The position numbers and the translations under genes were made by a program. A stretch of DNA of 11,907 bases from Gammaproteobacteria bacterium (lineage in GTDB: Bacteria > Pseudomonadota > Gammaproteobacteria > Thiohalospirales > Thiohalospiraceae), in NCBI GenBank assembly GCA_014762485.1, contig JABURU010000188.1:1-11907 (forward strand), read 5' to 3'. The notes beneath the pieces are model-generated. The model was not told the DNA's origin, ran no database searches, and saw nothing but the letters and a program-made list of their open reading frames with translations. Shown piece after piece: positions 1 to 6,601 of the stretch (position 1 is its first letter; every line of letters starts with the position of its first letter).

Positions 1-251
1 TGTCCGAGCTGACCGCCCGCAACAATGCCTCCCTGAGCACCCTGGTTAACAAGCACGGTGTTATCTTGAAGAAGTTCCCAGACAAGGTTCTGAAGGAAAT
101 CAAGAAGACCTCCGACCAGGTAGTTGCCGAAGTGGCGAAGAAAGATGCAGCGACTCAGAAGGTGTACAACTCGTACATCAAGTTCCGCGACGAAGCGATG
201 GCTTGGCACGATGTGTCCGAGCGTGCTTACCTGAACGCGCGTGCGCTGTAA
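1..251 (+). CDS. TRAP transporter solute-binding protein, C-terminal 82 residues (partial)
   Basis: The frame is open from base 3 and ends at TAA 249-251, so this is the 3' end of a gene starting outside the window. The 82 visible residues are helical and Lys/Ala-rich. They end in FRDEAMAWHDVSERAYLNAR, which resembles the C-terminus of periplasmic DctP-type binding proteins of TRAP transporters, especially the mannitol/chloroaromatic (FcbT1-like) branch. Such proteins bind an organic acid anion in the periplasm and deliver it to the DctQ-DctM membrane pair. Genes for that pair lie 3 kb away on the opposite strand, with a sensor kinase and a regulator in between, which supports the call. The TTG at 66 is an internal Leu codon and not a start. 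The substrate cannot be deduced because the binding domain is missing. Confidence 0.78.
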   Translation, partial: SELTARNNASLSTLVNKHGVILKKFPDKVLKEIKKTSDQVVAEVAKKDAATQKVYNSYIKFRDEAMAWHDVSERAYLNARAL

Positions 252-273
252 TTCGACCTTTTAGGTTGGATAG

Positions 274-301
274 AAAAAGGCGGTGTTATCACCGCCTTTT
301 T
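274..301. terminator. Bidirectional intrinsic terminator between dctP and the sensor kinase
   Basis: A perfect 12-bp inverted repeat (arms 274-285 and 290-301) surrounds a TTAT loop. The GC core GGCGGTG/CACCGCC is flanked by five A on the left and a run of T on the right, so the hairpin ends in a U-run whichever strand is transcribed. It lies 22 bases after the dctP stop. The stop codon of the convergent kinase gene (TAA, bases 303-301 on the minus strand) overlaps its edge, so both genes share it. Confidence 0.92.
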
Positions 302-2184
302 TATGTCTGGGAGGAAGTGGTGTCTAGTGGGGTAAGCTCGATCCAGAATGTGGTGCCTTCCCCGACGTGGCTATCCACATGAATGGTACCACCCATCAAC
401 TCCACCAGGTGCTTGGTGATCACCAGGCCTATACCGGTGCCCTCTATTGCGTAATCATTGTTCAGGCGGGTGAATGGCTGGAATAGCTGACCGATTTCTT
501 CTTCTGACAACCCTAGCCCGGTATCCTGGATATAAAATCGGTAACGACCATTTTCTACCCCGCAGTGAATATCCACAGAGCCCTGTGGGCGGTTATATTT
601 GATCGCATTGGAAATCAGGTTCAGCAAGATCTGTTTTAACCGGGTTGGATCGGCATTGACATAATGCTCCTCCGGTGAACATTTACAACTCAGCATAATC
701 TCACTTTGGTCAGCCAATGGCTGCATCATGGTGACGCACTCGCTTAGTAATTTATTGGCCGGTGTACCTGTTAGTTTTATCTCCAGCTCACCCTGCTCGA
801 TGCGAGAAAGATCAAGAATGTCCTCTATTAACGAGGTAAGGTGATCACCGGCCTTTAACATCTCGTTTAGGGAAAAGTGTTGCTGCTCGGTCAGGTTATC
901 ATCCAGGTTTAATAGCTGGGAGAAACCAAGGATGGCATTAAGCGGCGTACGCAACTCGTGGCTCATGCGAGACAAAAACTGGTTCTTGGACTGGTTGGCC
1001 TGCTCGGCCTGCTCTTTGGCCAGTACCAGTTGCGCCTCAAACTCCTTACGCTCGGTGATATCCTGCACCGTACCCATGAGTTTTAGTGGCTGGCCCTGAC
1101 CATCTAGCTTGGCGATGGCCTCTTCATGTACCCAGCGTACATCCCCGTTGGTGAGGAGGATGCGGTGATCGATGCTATGCTTCTTACCCTTGGTAAAGGC
1201 ATCGTCCACTGAATGCTTAATGCGTTCAACATCATCTGGATGCAATGAGGCAAGAAAACGTTCGTAGGTGGGTTCTATGCTTCCGGGCTTGTAGCCAAAG
1301 ATACGGTAGATTTCGTCAGACCACTTTAACTGGCCGGAATCAACATCCCAGGACCAGTGGCCGATCTTGCCGACATATTGCGCTTCGTTTAAGTGGAACT
1401 CATGATCATCCCGAGCCACTTCCGCTTCTTTAAGTGTAGTGATATCACGAGCCACCCCTAGCATGTTTAAAGGCTTGCCATGGGTATCGCGAATCACATC
1501 ACCGGTCTCCTGAAGCCAGCGTACAGTGCCATCTGGCCAGATGACACGGTGCTCTATGTCATAGCGTTCACCCGTTTGCAATGATGTATTTATTGCCGCC
1601 ATTACTGTGTCACGGTCGTCAGGGTGTATGGCATTTATAAAGGCATCAAACGAGGTATCAATCTCGCCGGGTTCGTAGCCAATAAGTACTGGGATCATAT
1701 CTGACCAGTGCAGCGCATCGGTCTGGACATTCCAGTCCCAGATGCCGATTTCAGCAAATTGAATAGCACGGCGCATACGATCTTCGCTATAACGCAACTC
1801 ATTTTGTGCCGCGGTCAAGTGCTCAATATTACGAATAATGGCAATAAAGCAGTGTCGGTCATCGGTTTTCGTTTCACTTAGGGAGATGTCGATCGCGATC
1901 TCATGTCCATCTTTGTGCAAGGCCACTACCTTGCGGCCTATACCGACGACGCGCTTGGTGCCTTCGGTAAAAAAGCGCTTCATGTAATCGTCATGAAAAT
2001 GGGCATCAACACTGTTCATCAGTATATTGATGCGTTGGCCAACCAGCTCTTTTCGGCTATAGCCAAACATATCCAGTGCGGCCTGATTCACCGCCTGTAT
2101 GGTAGCCGCATCATCGGTCAGTAGGATTGCATCGGAAGCGTGTTCAAATACCGCTTTATATTGTTCTTCTGCCAAACTGGCCAT
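301..2184 (-). CDS. Three-PAS sensor histidine kinase, first PAS FixL-like
   Basis: A 627-residue predicted soluble kinase with no membrane segment. In order: PAS1 (about 5-122), two PAS_3-type domains (about 139-252 and 266-380, each with a HPDD motif and ending in G.x.DIT), a short helical linker, HisKA (SHELRTPLN with phosphoacceptor H409) and HATPase_c (N-box N526, G1 DTGLGL 554-559, G2 GTGIGL 582-587). All kinase motifs are intact, and there is no receiver. PAS1 carries H64, R70 and GIGR with R84. These match the spacing of B. japonicum FixL H200, R206 and R220, suggesting a haem oxygen-sensing pocket; this is inference. I chose the ATG at 2184. An in-frame TTG at 2223 would add 13 hydrophobic residues, but neither start has a clear Shine-Dalgarno. 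The gene is divergent from the receiver protein, its likely phosphotransfer partner, and is flanked by TRAP genes. The physiological signal is unknown. Confidence 0.9.
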   Translation of the reverse strand: MASLAEEQYKAVFEHASDAILLTDDAATIQAVNQAALDMFGYSRKELVGQRINILMNSVDAHFHDDYMKRFFTEGTKRVVGIGRKVVALHKDGHEIAIDISLSETKTDDRHCFIAIIRNIEHLTAAQNELRYSEDRMRRAIQFAEIGIWDWNVQTDALHWSDMIPVLIGYEPGEIDTSFDAFINAIHPDDRDTVMAAINTSLQTGERYDIEHRVIWPDGTVRWLQETGDVIRDTHGKPLNMLGVARDITTLKEAEVARDDHEFHLNEAQYVGKIGHWSWDVDSGQLKWSDEIYRIFGYKPGSIEPTYERFLASLHPDDVERIKHSVDDAFTKGKKHSIDHRILLTNGDVRWVHEEAIAKLDGQGQPLKLMGTVQDITERKEFEAQLVLAKEQAEQANQSKNQFLSRMSHELRTPLNAILGFSQLLNLDDNLTEQQHFSLNEMLKAGDHLTSLIEDILDLSRIEQGELEIKLTGTPANKLLSECVTMMQPLADQSEIMLSCKCSPEEHYVNADPTRLKQILLNLISNAIKYNRPQGSVDIHCGVENGRYRFYIQDTGLGLSEEEIGQLFQPFTRLNNDYAIEGTGIGLVITKHLVELMGGTIHVDSHVGEGTTFWIELTPLDTTSSQT

Positions 2185-2265
2185 CGGATATATCCATAAA
2201 TACTGAATGGTGAAGATTAGCAAAATTCATAACATATAGGGGGGGCTATTGTTACAACATTTTTA

Positions 2266-2283
2266 ATTGTGATGGATTGTGAC
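2266..2283. promoter_or_regulatory. Direct repeat ATTGTGA, possible regulator binding site
   Basis: ATTGTGA occurs at 2266-2272 and again at 2276-2282, exactly 10 bases (one helical turn) apart, in the gap between the divergent kinase and regulator genes. The second copy extends to ATTGTGAC, which recurs upstream of dctQ on both strands. Spacing on one helix face is typical of a dimeric DNA-binding regulator. Which protein binds is not visible, and I found no convincing sigma-70 promoter here. Confidence 0.35.
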
Positions 2284-2342
2284 GCTCTTGGCATGAAAGA
2301 ATTGATATAGTTCGTTATCGAAATGATAAATGACGGCCAATA

Positions 2343-3143
2343 ATGAATATAGAGCTACAAGATTTAAACGTCATCCTGGTTGAGCCATCTGTTTCCCAGC
2401 AAAAAATGATCACCCGTTTTCTGCAGGCGCAGGGGGTGTCGAAGATCAGTTATTACACCGAAGGCAGTAATGCACTGGATGCCATTTACCGTGATCCACC
2501 TGATCTGGTGATTAGCACCTTATATATGGCCGATATGACGGGCACCGATCTCATACACAGTATCCGCCTGGATCCGGAGCTGGAAAATATAGTCTTTATG
2601 CTCATTTCCAGCGAGACGCGTATGCAGGCACTGGATCCCATTCGTCAGGCCGGGGCGGTGGCGATATTGCCCAAACCGTTTTCCGAGACACAGTTGCGGG
2701 CGGCCTTATATTCTACCCTTGAGTTGATCGATCCCCAGGAACTGAAGCTGGAAGATCTGGTGGCGGAAGAGTTAACCGTCTTAATCGTGGATGACAGTCG
2801 TATGGCGAGAAAGCATATTCGCCGGGTACTGGAAAGTATGGGGATAGAAAAGATCGAAGAGGCCGATGATGGCAGCGCGGCTATCCCGATGCTGCAGGAA
2901 AACTATTATGATCTCGTGGTCACCGACTATAACATGCCGGAAATGGACGGCGATAAACTGGTAGAGCACATACGCAAGAATAGTAACCAGGCTAGTGTGC
3001 CGGTGCTGATGGTGACCAGTGAGGAGAATGATGTACGTTTGGCCGCAGCCCGCCAGTCGGGTGTTTCGGCGTTGGCCGATAAACCATTTGAACCAGGAAA
3101 TATTCGGGCCTTGATCACGCAGCTATTATCGGAAAACCTGTAA
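2343..3143 (+). CDS. Tandem-receiver response regulator (pseudo-REC + REC), no output domain
   Basis: A 266-residue protein made only of two CheY-like receiver domains. REC2 (about 145-264) is canonical: acidic pair D150-D151, phosphoacceptor D195 in VVTDYNMPEMDG, T225 and K247. REC1 (about 8-125) is degenerate. The acidic pair has become E14-P15, and the phosphoacceptor position reads VISTLYM with T59 in place of Asp, although S89/S90 and K111 remain. REC1 therefore probably cannot be phosphorylated and may serve as an interaction or dimerisation surface. With no DNA-binding or enzymatic domain, the protein is likely to act by protein-protein contact or as a phosphate sink/relay. It starts at an ATG with only a weak ribosome binding site and is divergent from the PAS kinase, which is the natural candidate phosphodonor. 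It is convergent with dctM over a shared terminator. Confidence 0.9.
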   Translation: MNIELQDLNVILVEPSVSQQKMITRFLQAQGVSKISYYTEGSNALDAIYRDPPDLVISTLYMADMTGTDLIHSIRLDPELENIVFMLISSETRMQALDPIRQAGAVAILPKPFSETQLRAALYSTLELIDPQELKLEDLVAEELTVLIVDDSRMARKHIRRVLESMGIEKIEEADDGSAAIPMLQENYYDLVVTDYNMPEMDGDKLVEHIRKNSNQASVPVLMVTSEENDVRLAAARQSGVSALADKPFEPGNIRALITQLLSENL

Positions 3144-3167
3144 TCATAAAAAATGAGATGGGTAAAC

Positions 3168-3199
3168 AAAAAAACGGGGTGCTCAGCACCCCGTTTTTT
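3168..3199. terminator. Bidirectional intrinsic terminator between the regulator and dctM
   Basis: An 8-bp GC-rich stem CGGGGTGC/GCACCCCG (3175-3182 and 3186-3193) with a TCA loop is flanked by seven A (3168-3174) and six T (3194-3199). It sits 24 bases after the regulator stop and 9 bases past the dctM stop on the opposite strand, so it can end both convergent transcripts. Confidence 0.93.
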
Positions 3200-3208
3200 G
3201 TTATCGCG

Positions 3209-4591
3209 TTAACTGTCGAAGATAACCGATGGTAGCCAGGTGGCCATCTCTGGCCAGATGGACAGGGCCACCAGGGCCAGCAACTGAATAATAATGAAGG
3301 GGATAACGCCCCTGTAGATCTGTGGCGTTGTGATCTCCTTCGGCGCCACCCCTCGTAAGTAGAAGAGCGCAAAGCCAAACGGTGGTGTCAGGAACGAAGT
3401 CTGCAGGTTAATCGCGATCATGACACCCAGCCAGACCGGATCCAGTCCCATGGCTAGCAGTACCGGCGCAACGATGGGGACCACGACAAAGGTGATCTCG
3501 ATGAAGTCGAGAATGAAGCCTAACAGGAACATGATCAGCATTACGATGATCATCGCGCCCATTACGCCACCTGGCAGATCGGTCAATAAGTGCTCAATCG
3601 CCTCGTCCCCACCAAAGCCGCGGAAAACCAGTGAGAAGATAGAGGCACCAATGAGGATCATGAAGACCATACCAGTGATCTTGGTGGTGGAGGTCATCAC
3701 CTCCTTGAGGATGGTGACATTAAACTGGCGTTGGCTTATCGCCAGCAAGATTGCACCGACCGCACCGACCGAGGCCGCTTCCGTGGGTGTGGCCACACCC
3801 AGTAGAATTGAACCCAGTACCGCTACGATCAACAGCAGGGGCGGAATTAGTACTTTTACCGCACGCACCATCAATTCGCCCATGTTATCGGCACGATCTT
3901 CTTTTGGAATCGCTGGAACGGAATCGGGTTTAATAAAAGCCAGTAGAATCAGGTAGCCAATATACATACCAACCAGTAGCAGGCCAGGGAGCAGGGCGCC
4001 GGCAAACAGGTCACCTACCGATACGGTTTCAGGTGAGAAGATCCCCTGGTTTAACTGTGCCTGTTGATAGGCGGATGACAGTACATCACCGAGCAAGACC
4101 AGTACGATAGAGGGCGGAATAATTTGTCCGAGGGTACCAGAAGCACAGATGGTACCGGTGGCCACCTCGGGACTGTAACCGCGTCGCAACATGGTGGGCA
4201 GTGATAGCAGGCCCATGGTTACTACGGTTGCGCCGACGATACCGGTAGAGGCGGCTAACAGCATGCCGACGATAGTGACCGAGATACCCAGGCCACCTCG
4301 CATCGGGCCAAACAACTGTGCCATGGTGTCCAGTAGTTGTTCGGCGACCTTGGAGCGCTCCAGCATCACCCCCATAAAGACAAACAGCGGAACCGCGATC
4401 AATGTGACGTTGGTGGTGATACCGTTCAGGCGCTCGGGCGTCAGATTAAGCAGGGTGCTATCAAAAATACCCAACAGGGTGCCAAAGAAGGCAAAGATCA
4501 GTGCCGTGCCACCGAGGGCAATGGCGACCGGGTAACCGGTCAGCAGGATCAGACCAACGCCCAGGAACATTAATAGTGCGAAATACTCCAT
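3209..4591 (-). CDS. dctM: TRAP transporter large permease subunit (DctM type)
   Basis: A 460-residue, very hydrophobic protein with about 11-12 predicted membrane segments. It is the ion-coupled translocation subunit of a tripartite ATP-independent periplasmic (TRAP) transporter in the inner membrane. The family signature is clear at residues 131-161 (LP..LRRGY..E.A.G...ASGTLGQIIPPS). The conserved N-terminal segment around 61-85 (VPLFVFMGVMLERS) is also present. The hydrophilic stretches at about 173-195 and 221-240 make it a little longer than typical DctM proteins, as in the mannitol/chloroaromatic branch. The start ATG follows the dctQ stop with no gap (TAA then ATG). A GGGGAG ribosome binding site about 10 bases upstream lies inside the end of dctQ, which indicates translational coupling. 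The substrate is unknown; carboxylates or related organic anions are typical. Confidence 0.93.
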   Translation of the reverse strand: MEYFALLMFLGVGLILLTGYPVAIALGGTALIFAFFGTLLGIFDSTLLNLTPERLNGITTNVTLIAVPLFVFMGVMLERSKVAEQLLDTMAQLFGPMRGGLGISVTIVGMLLAASTGIVGATVVTMGLLSLPTMLRRGYSPEVATGTICASGTLGQIIPPSIVLVLLGDVLSSAYQQAQLNQGIFSPETVSVGDLFAGALLPGLLLVGMYIGYLILLAFIKPDSVPAIPKEDRADNMGELMVRAVKVLIPPLLLIVAVLGSILLGVATPTEAASVGAVGAILLAISQRQFNVTILKEVMTSTTKITGMVFMILIGASIFSLVFRGFGGDEAIEHLLTDLPGGVMGAMIIVMLIMFLLGFILDFIEITFVVVPIVAPVLLAMGLDPVWLGVMIAINLQTSFLTPPFGFALFYLRGVAPKEITTPQIYRGVIPFIIIQLLALVALSIWPEMATWLPSVIFDS

Positions 4592-5158
4592 TTATTTAAT
4601 CTCCCCGGCGTGGTGGTGTTCAGGCTCCGGCTCTATGCCGTTTAGGAAAAGGGCGTTATGAATGATTTGTGCAATGCCCTGAATGATCATCAAGATGGGC
4701 ATCGCCACGATGGTGGACTTCAACACAAAGAAGCCGGGCATCCCACCCGCTTCGGAAGATTCTTCCAGCAGCGACCAGGAGGTAGCAACGTACTCCCAAC
4801 TCACATAGAGGATAAAAAACATCATCGGCATCAGCAGGAAACAGGTACCGGCAATGTCGATCCACGCTCGTGTGCGCTTGGCACAGTTCAGGTAAAAGAT
4901 ATCCACGCGAACATGGCCATCATGTTTCAAGGTATAGGCGGCACCCAGCATGAAGACAAAGGCGTGCATAAAGGTGATAGATTCCTGCATGGCTATCCAG
5001 CCCATGTTGAACATGTATCGCAGTATGACGACCAGGAACGTGACGGCGACCATGGTGACGGTTAGCCAGGAAATGGCCGTGCCGACACGCTCGTTTGTCG
5101 CATCACACAGCCGAGCTAGCGACTGTAGACGAGAGACAGATTGGTTAGAGAGAGGCAT
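4592..5158 (-). CDS. dctQ: TRAP transporter small permease subunit (DctQ type)
   Basis: A 188-residue protein with four predicted membrane helices (about 29-47, 58-77, 101-121 and 146-170), the standard DctQ topology. Family hallmarks are the Arg-Tyr...Trp...Gln-Glu-Ser stretch (R47 to S60) at the second helix and DGHVRVD (80-86) in the following loop. It forms the inner-membrane complex with DctM, encoded immediately downstream, and together they accept substrate from the periplasmic binding protein. The C-terminus is hydrophilic and acidic with three His (EPEPEHHHAGE). It is the first gene of the dctQM unit, and its promoter should lie in the 456-base region upstream. The ribosome binding site is weak (GGGAT about 10 bases before ATG). 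Confidence 0.92.
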   Translation of the reverse strand: MPLSNQSVSRLQSLARLCDATNERVGTAISWLTVTMVAVTFLVVILRYMFNMGWIAMQESITFMHAFVFMLGAAYTLKHDGHVRVDIFYLNCAKRTRAWIDIAGTCFLLMPMMFFILYVSWEYVATSWSLLEESSEAGGMPGFFVLKSTIVAMPILMIIQGIAQIIHNALFLNGIEPEPEHHHAGEIK

Positions 5159-5328
5159 GTGAATATCCCGAGGTTATATATATGGGAAGCGTACTGATAT
5201 TAGTTAGTGAGGACAAGTCGACCGTTTTCACGATAAAGGATGCAATTTGTACACTTTATGACGGGAATATCAAAAAAAGCGTTAAAAGAGGCTAATCATG
5301 CTTGACGCGGAGTAAAGGATGGCAATGT

Positions 5329-5337
5329 TTATGCACA
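5329..5337 (+). promoter_or_regulatory. DnaA-box match TTATGCACA
   Basis: Matches the DnaA-box consensus TTATNCACA at all defined positions. It lies 182 bases left of the perfect inverted pair of boxes at 5520-5542, on the other side of the AT-rich core. Confidence 0.4.
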
Positions 5338-5449
5338 GCATCTAAAAAATCAATAAGTTATGTCCACAATGTAAATAATAGTCACAATCTTATCCCATGA
5401 ATTATGTATAACTCGTTGAAATATATACAAATAATCATATCGACTAAAT

Positions 5450-5465
5450 TGTGACCAATTTAACA
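5450..5465. promoter_or_regulatory. CRP-like palindrome TGTGA-N6-TAACA
   Basis: Nine of the ten half-site bases of the CRP/Vfr consensus TGTGA-N6-TCACA are present. The site overlaps the ATTGTGAC motif and lies about 290 bases upstream of the dctQ start, a plausible place to tie uptake to carbon status. Assignment to CRP is inference from sequence similarity only. Confidence 0.3.
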
Positions 5466-5519
5466 AAATGGCAATGGTGATGCGGGCTAGCGCGCCATAT
5501 ACGCATTCTTTCCACAAAC

Positions 5520-5542
5520 TTATCCACAGCTAATGTGGATAA
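5520..5542. promoter_or_regulatory. Inverted pair of perfect DnaA boxes
   Basis: TTATCCACA at 5520-5528 on the plus strand and its exact reverse complement TGTGGATAA at 5534-5542 are separated by five bases (GCTAA). Both are the highest-affinity DnaA-box sequence. Just to the left, CTTTCCACA (5508-5516) is a 7-of-9 match. The 9-bp perfect palindrome could alternatively be an operator or an RNA hairpin, but the exact DnaA-box identity of both arms favours DnaA binding. Confidence 0.55.
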
Positions 5543-5554
5543 ATTTCAGGCCTG

Positions 5555-5580
5555 AAAAACTCACCCATTTGGGTGAGTTT
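5555..5580 (-). terminator. Intrinsic terminator of the LOG-DUF2782-thrB operon
   Basis: A perfect 10-bp stem AAACTCACCC/GGGTGAGTTT (5557-5566 and 5571-5580) with a 4-base loop. Read on the minus strand it is followed by five U, and it lies 35 bases after the thrB stop. On the plus strand there is no proper T-run, so it acts for thrB. Confidence 0.85.
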
Positions 5581-5603
5581 GAGCAAAATAAATGGCGCAT
5601 TTT

Positions 5604-5619
5604 TGTGATTTATCTCACT
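5604..5619. promoter_or_regulatory. CRP-like palindrome TGTGATTTATCTCACT
   Basis: TGTGA-N6-TCACT matches nine of ten bases of the CRP consensus half-sites. It overlaps the thrB stop codon (TGA at 5617-5615) and lies about 450 bases from dctQ, so a regulatory role is uncertain despite the good match. Confidence 0.25.
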
Positions 5620-6592
5620 TTGGCCACAGGCTACGTAGTAAAGGCTCATTTTCTCTATATTGTTGCAACCTACACATAAACTCGTTTGGATCCTTATTCA
5701 GGATCATCTGCTGCTCATTATCACGTCGTGGACTTCGAGTTGTGGCCTCCAGGCGAGACAGCCAGAAGCGCAGCGCGGCCCGTCGCAGTAACACCGGCCA
5801 GGCCCCTCGCTCTATCTGCGTCAGAGGTCGGTGCTGGTGATAGCTGGTTAACAGGGCCTGGGCCCTGGTTTTATCTGGCAGGCCGTGTGGATTAATACAC
5901 CAGTCACTGATGGCGATCGCCAGGTCGTATAGCCATGGTCCATTACAGGCGGCATACAGATCCAGAATGGCACTGATCTGCTCCCCCTGGAACAGCACGT
6001 TATCGCGAAACAGATCGGCATGGATGATGCCCTGGGGGAGATCTTTTAACTGGTAAAGCGATTGAAAGCGGATCTCATCGTTTAGCAGTGTTTGCTGTTC
6101 GGTAGCCAAATTTGGCGCCAGGGCCTTTGCCGTCGTTTTCCACCAGGTGTCATTTCGCGGGTTGCTTCGGTGTGATTGAAAATCCTGGGTAGACAGGTGC
6201 AGGCGCGCCAGGCTAGCCCCTAGCTCTTTGCACTGTTGCACGGAAGGCCGCTCAATGACGCTGCCAGGAAGCAAGGTAATTAATGCCGCCGGCTTGTCAT
6301 GCAGTTCTGAAAACAGTCGGTCTTGCCGATCCGATAAAGGTAGGGGCACAGGCAGGCCATGATCATGCAGGTGTTGCATTAACTGTAGAAAAAAAGGTAG
6401 CTGCTGGGCATTGATGGTTTCAAACAGGGTCAGGATGTAGGTGTGAGGCTGACCATTTTGCTGCACGCTGACACGGTAGTTGGTATTTTCCATCCCCGCC
6501 TCTATGCCTTCCAGGCTAGTGGCTTGCGGTAAACCATAACGGGATAAAAAACGGCCGAGGGAGTCGGCCGTGATCGCGGTATATACAGACAT
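5615..6592 (-). CDS. thrB: Homoserine kinase, APH-fold type
   Basis: A 325-residue cytosolic enzyme that phosphorylates L-homoserine to O-phosphohomoserine in threonine synthesis. It belongs to the aminoglycoside-phosphotransferase-like class (ThrB type II of pseudomonads) and not to the GHMP-kinase ThrB of enterics. The N-terminus MSVYTAIT...LGRFLSRYGL and GIEAGMENTNYRV (29-41, nucleotide-binding loop) are characteristic. The Brenner motif HADLFRDN (191-198) supplies the catalytic D193 and metal ligand N198, and the second metal-binding Asp is D211 in ILDLYAACN. The length is normal for the family. It is the last gene of a minus-strand unit and starts nine bases after the DUF2782 stop, with a weak ribosome binding site that suggests coupling. 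The polA-DUF2782-thrB neighbourhood is shared with pseudomonads, which supports the assignment. Confidence 0.92.
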   Translation of the reverse strand: MSVYTAITADSLGRFLSRYGLPQATSLEGIEAGMENTNYRVSVQQNGQPHTYILTLFETINAQQLPFFLQLMQHLHDHGLPVPLPLSDRQDRLFSELHDKPAALITLLPGSVIERPSVQQCKELGASLARLHLSTQDFQSHRSNPRNDTWWKTTAKALAPNLATEQQTLLNDEIRFQSLYQLKDLPQGIIHADLFRDNVLFQGEQISAILDLYAACNGPWLYDLAIAISDWCINPHGLPDKTRAQALLTSYHQHRPLTQIERGAWPVLLRRAALRFWLSRLEATTRSPRRDNEQQMILNKDPNEFMCRLQQYRENEPLLRSLWPK

Positions 6593-6601
6593 GGACTTAG
6601 T

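Larger units (their letters stand above)
5319..5483 (+). repeat. 16-bp imperfect direct repeat flanking the AT-rich core
   Basis: ATGGCAATGTTTATGC (5319-5334) and ATGGCAATGGTGATGC (5468-5483) agree at 14 of 16 positions and bracket the AT-rich stretch. The first copy overlaps the DnaA-box match at 5329-5337. Two copies are too few to call iterons, and chance is possible. Confidence 0.4.
5159..5614. other. Gene-free regulatory region between dctQ and thrB
   Basis: I see no credible protein-coding gene in these 456 bases; the longest ATG-initiated stretch noted is about 21 codons. The contents are an AT-rich core at about 5341-5470, three DnaA-box matches (5329-5337, 5520-5528, 5534-5542), two CRP-like palindromes (5450-5465, 5604-5619) and the motif ATTGTGAC in opposite orientations (5381-5388 and 5448-5455). 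There is also a 14-of-16 direct repeat (5319-5334 and 5468-5483) and the thrB terminator. The dctQ promoter must lie here or nearby, but I could not pick a convincing -35/-10 pair. Confidence 0.6.

Noticed and set aside
2185..2223. TTG start extending the sensor kinase by 13 residues
   Set aside because: The added peptide is short and hydrophobic, uses TTG and has no Shine-Dalgarno; the ATG at 2184 begins just before the PAS domain. The extension cannot be fully excluded.
3420..3956. 178-codon open frame on the plus strand opposite dctM
   Set aside because: It is the antisense of a clear DctM membrane protein, is Met/Ser/Thr-rich with no domain, and has no ribosome binding site.
5319..5542. 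Chromosomal replication origin
   Set aside because: DnaA boxes and AT-rich DNA are present, but there are too few boxes and none of the usual neighbours (dnaA, dnaN, mnmG, rpmH). It is kept as a DnaA-binding region only.
6551..6571. Perfect 8-bp hairpin near the thrB start
   Set aside because: It encodes ordinary N-terminal residues (TADSLGR) of homoserine kinase and has no T-run; most likely a codon coincidence.
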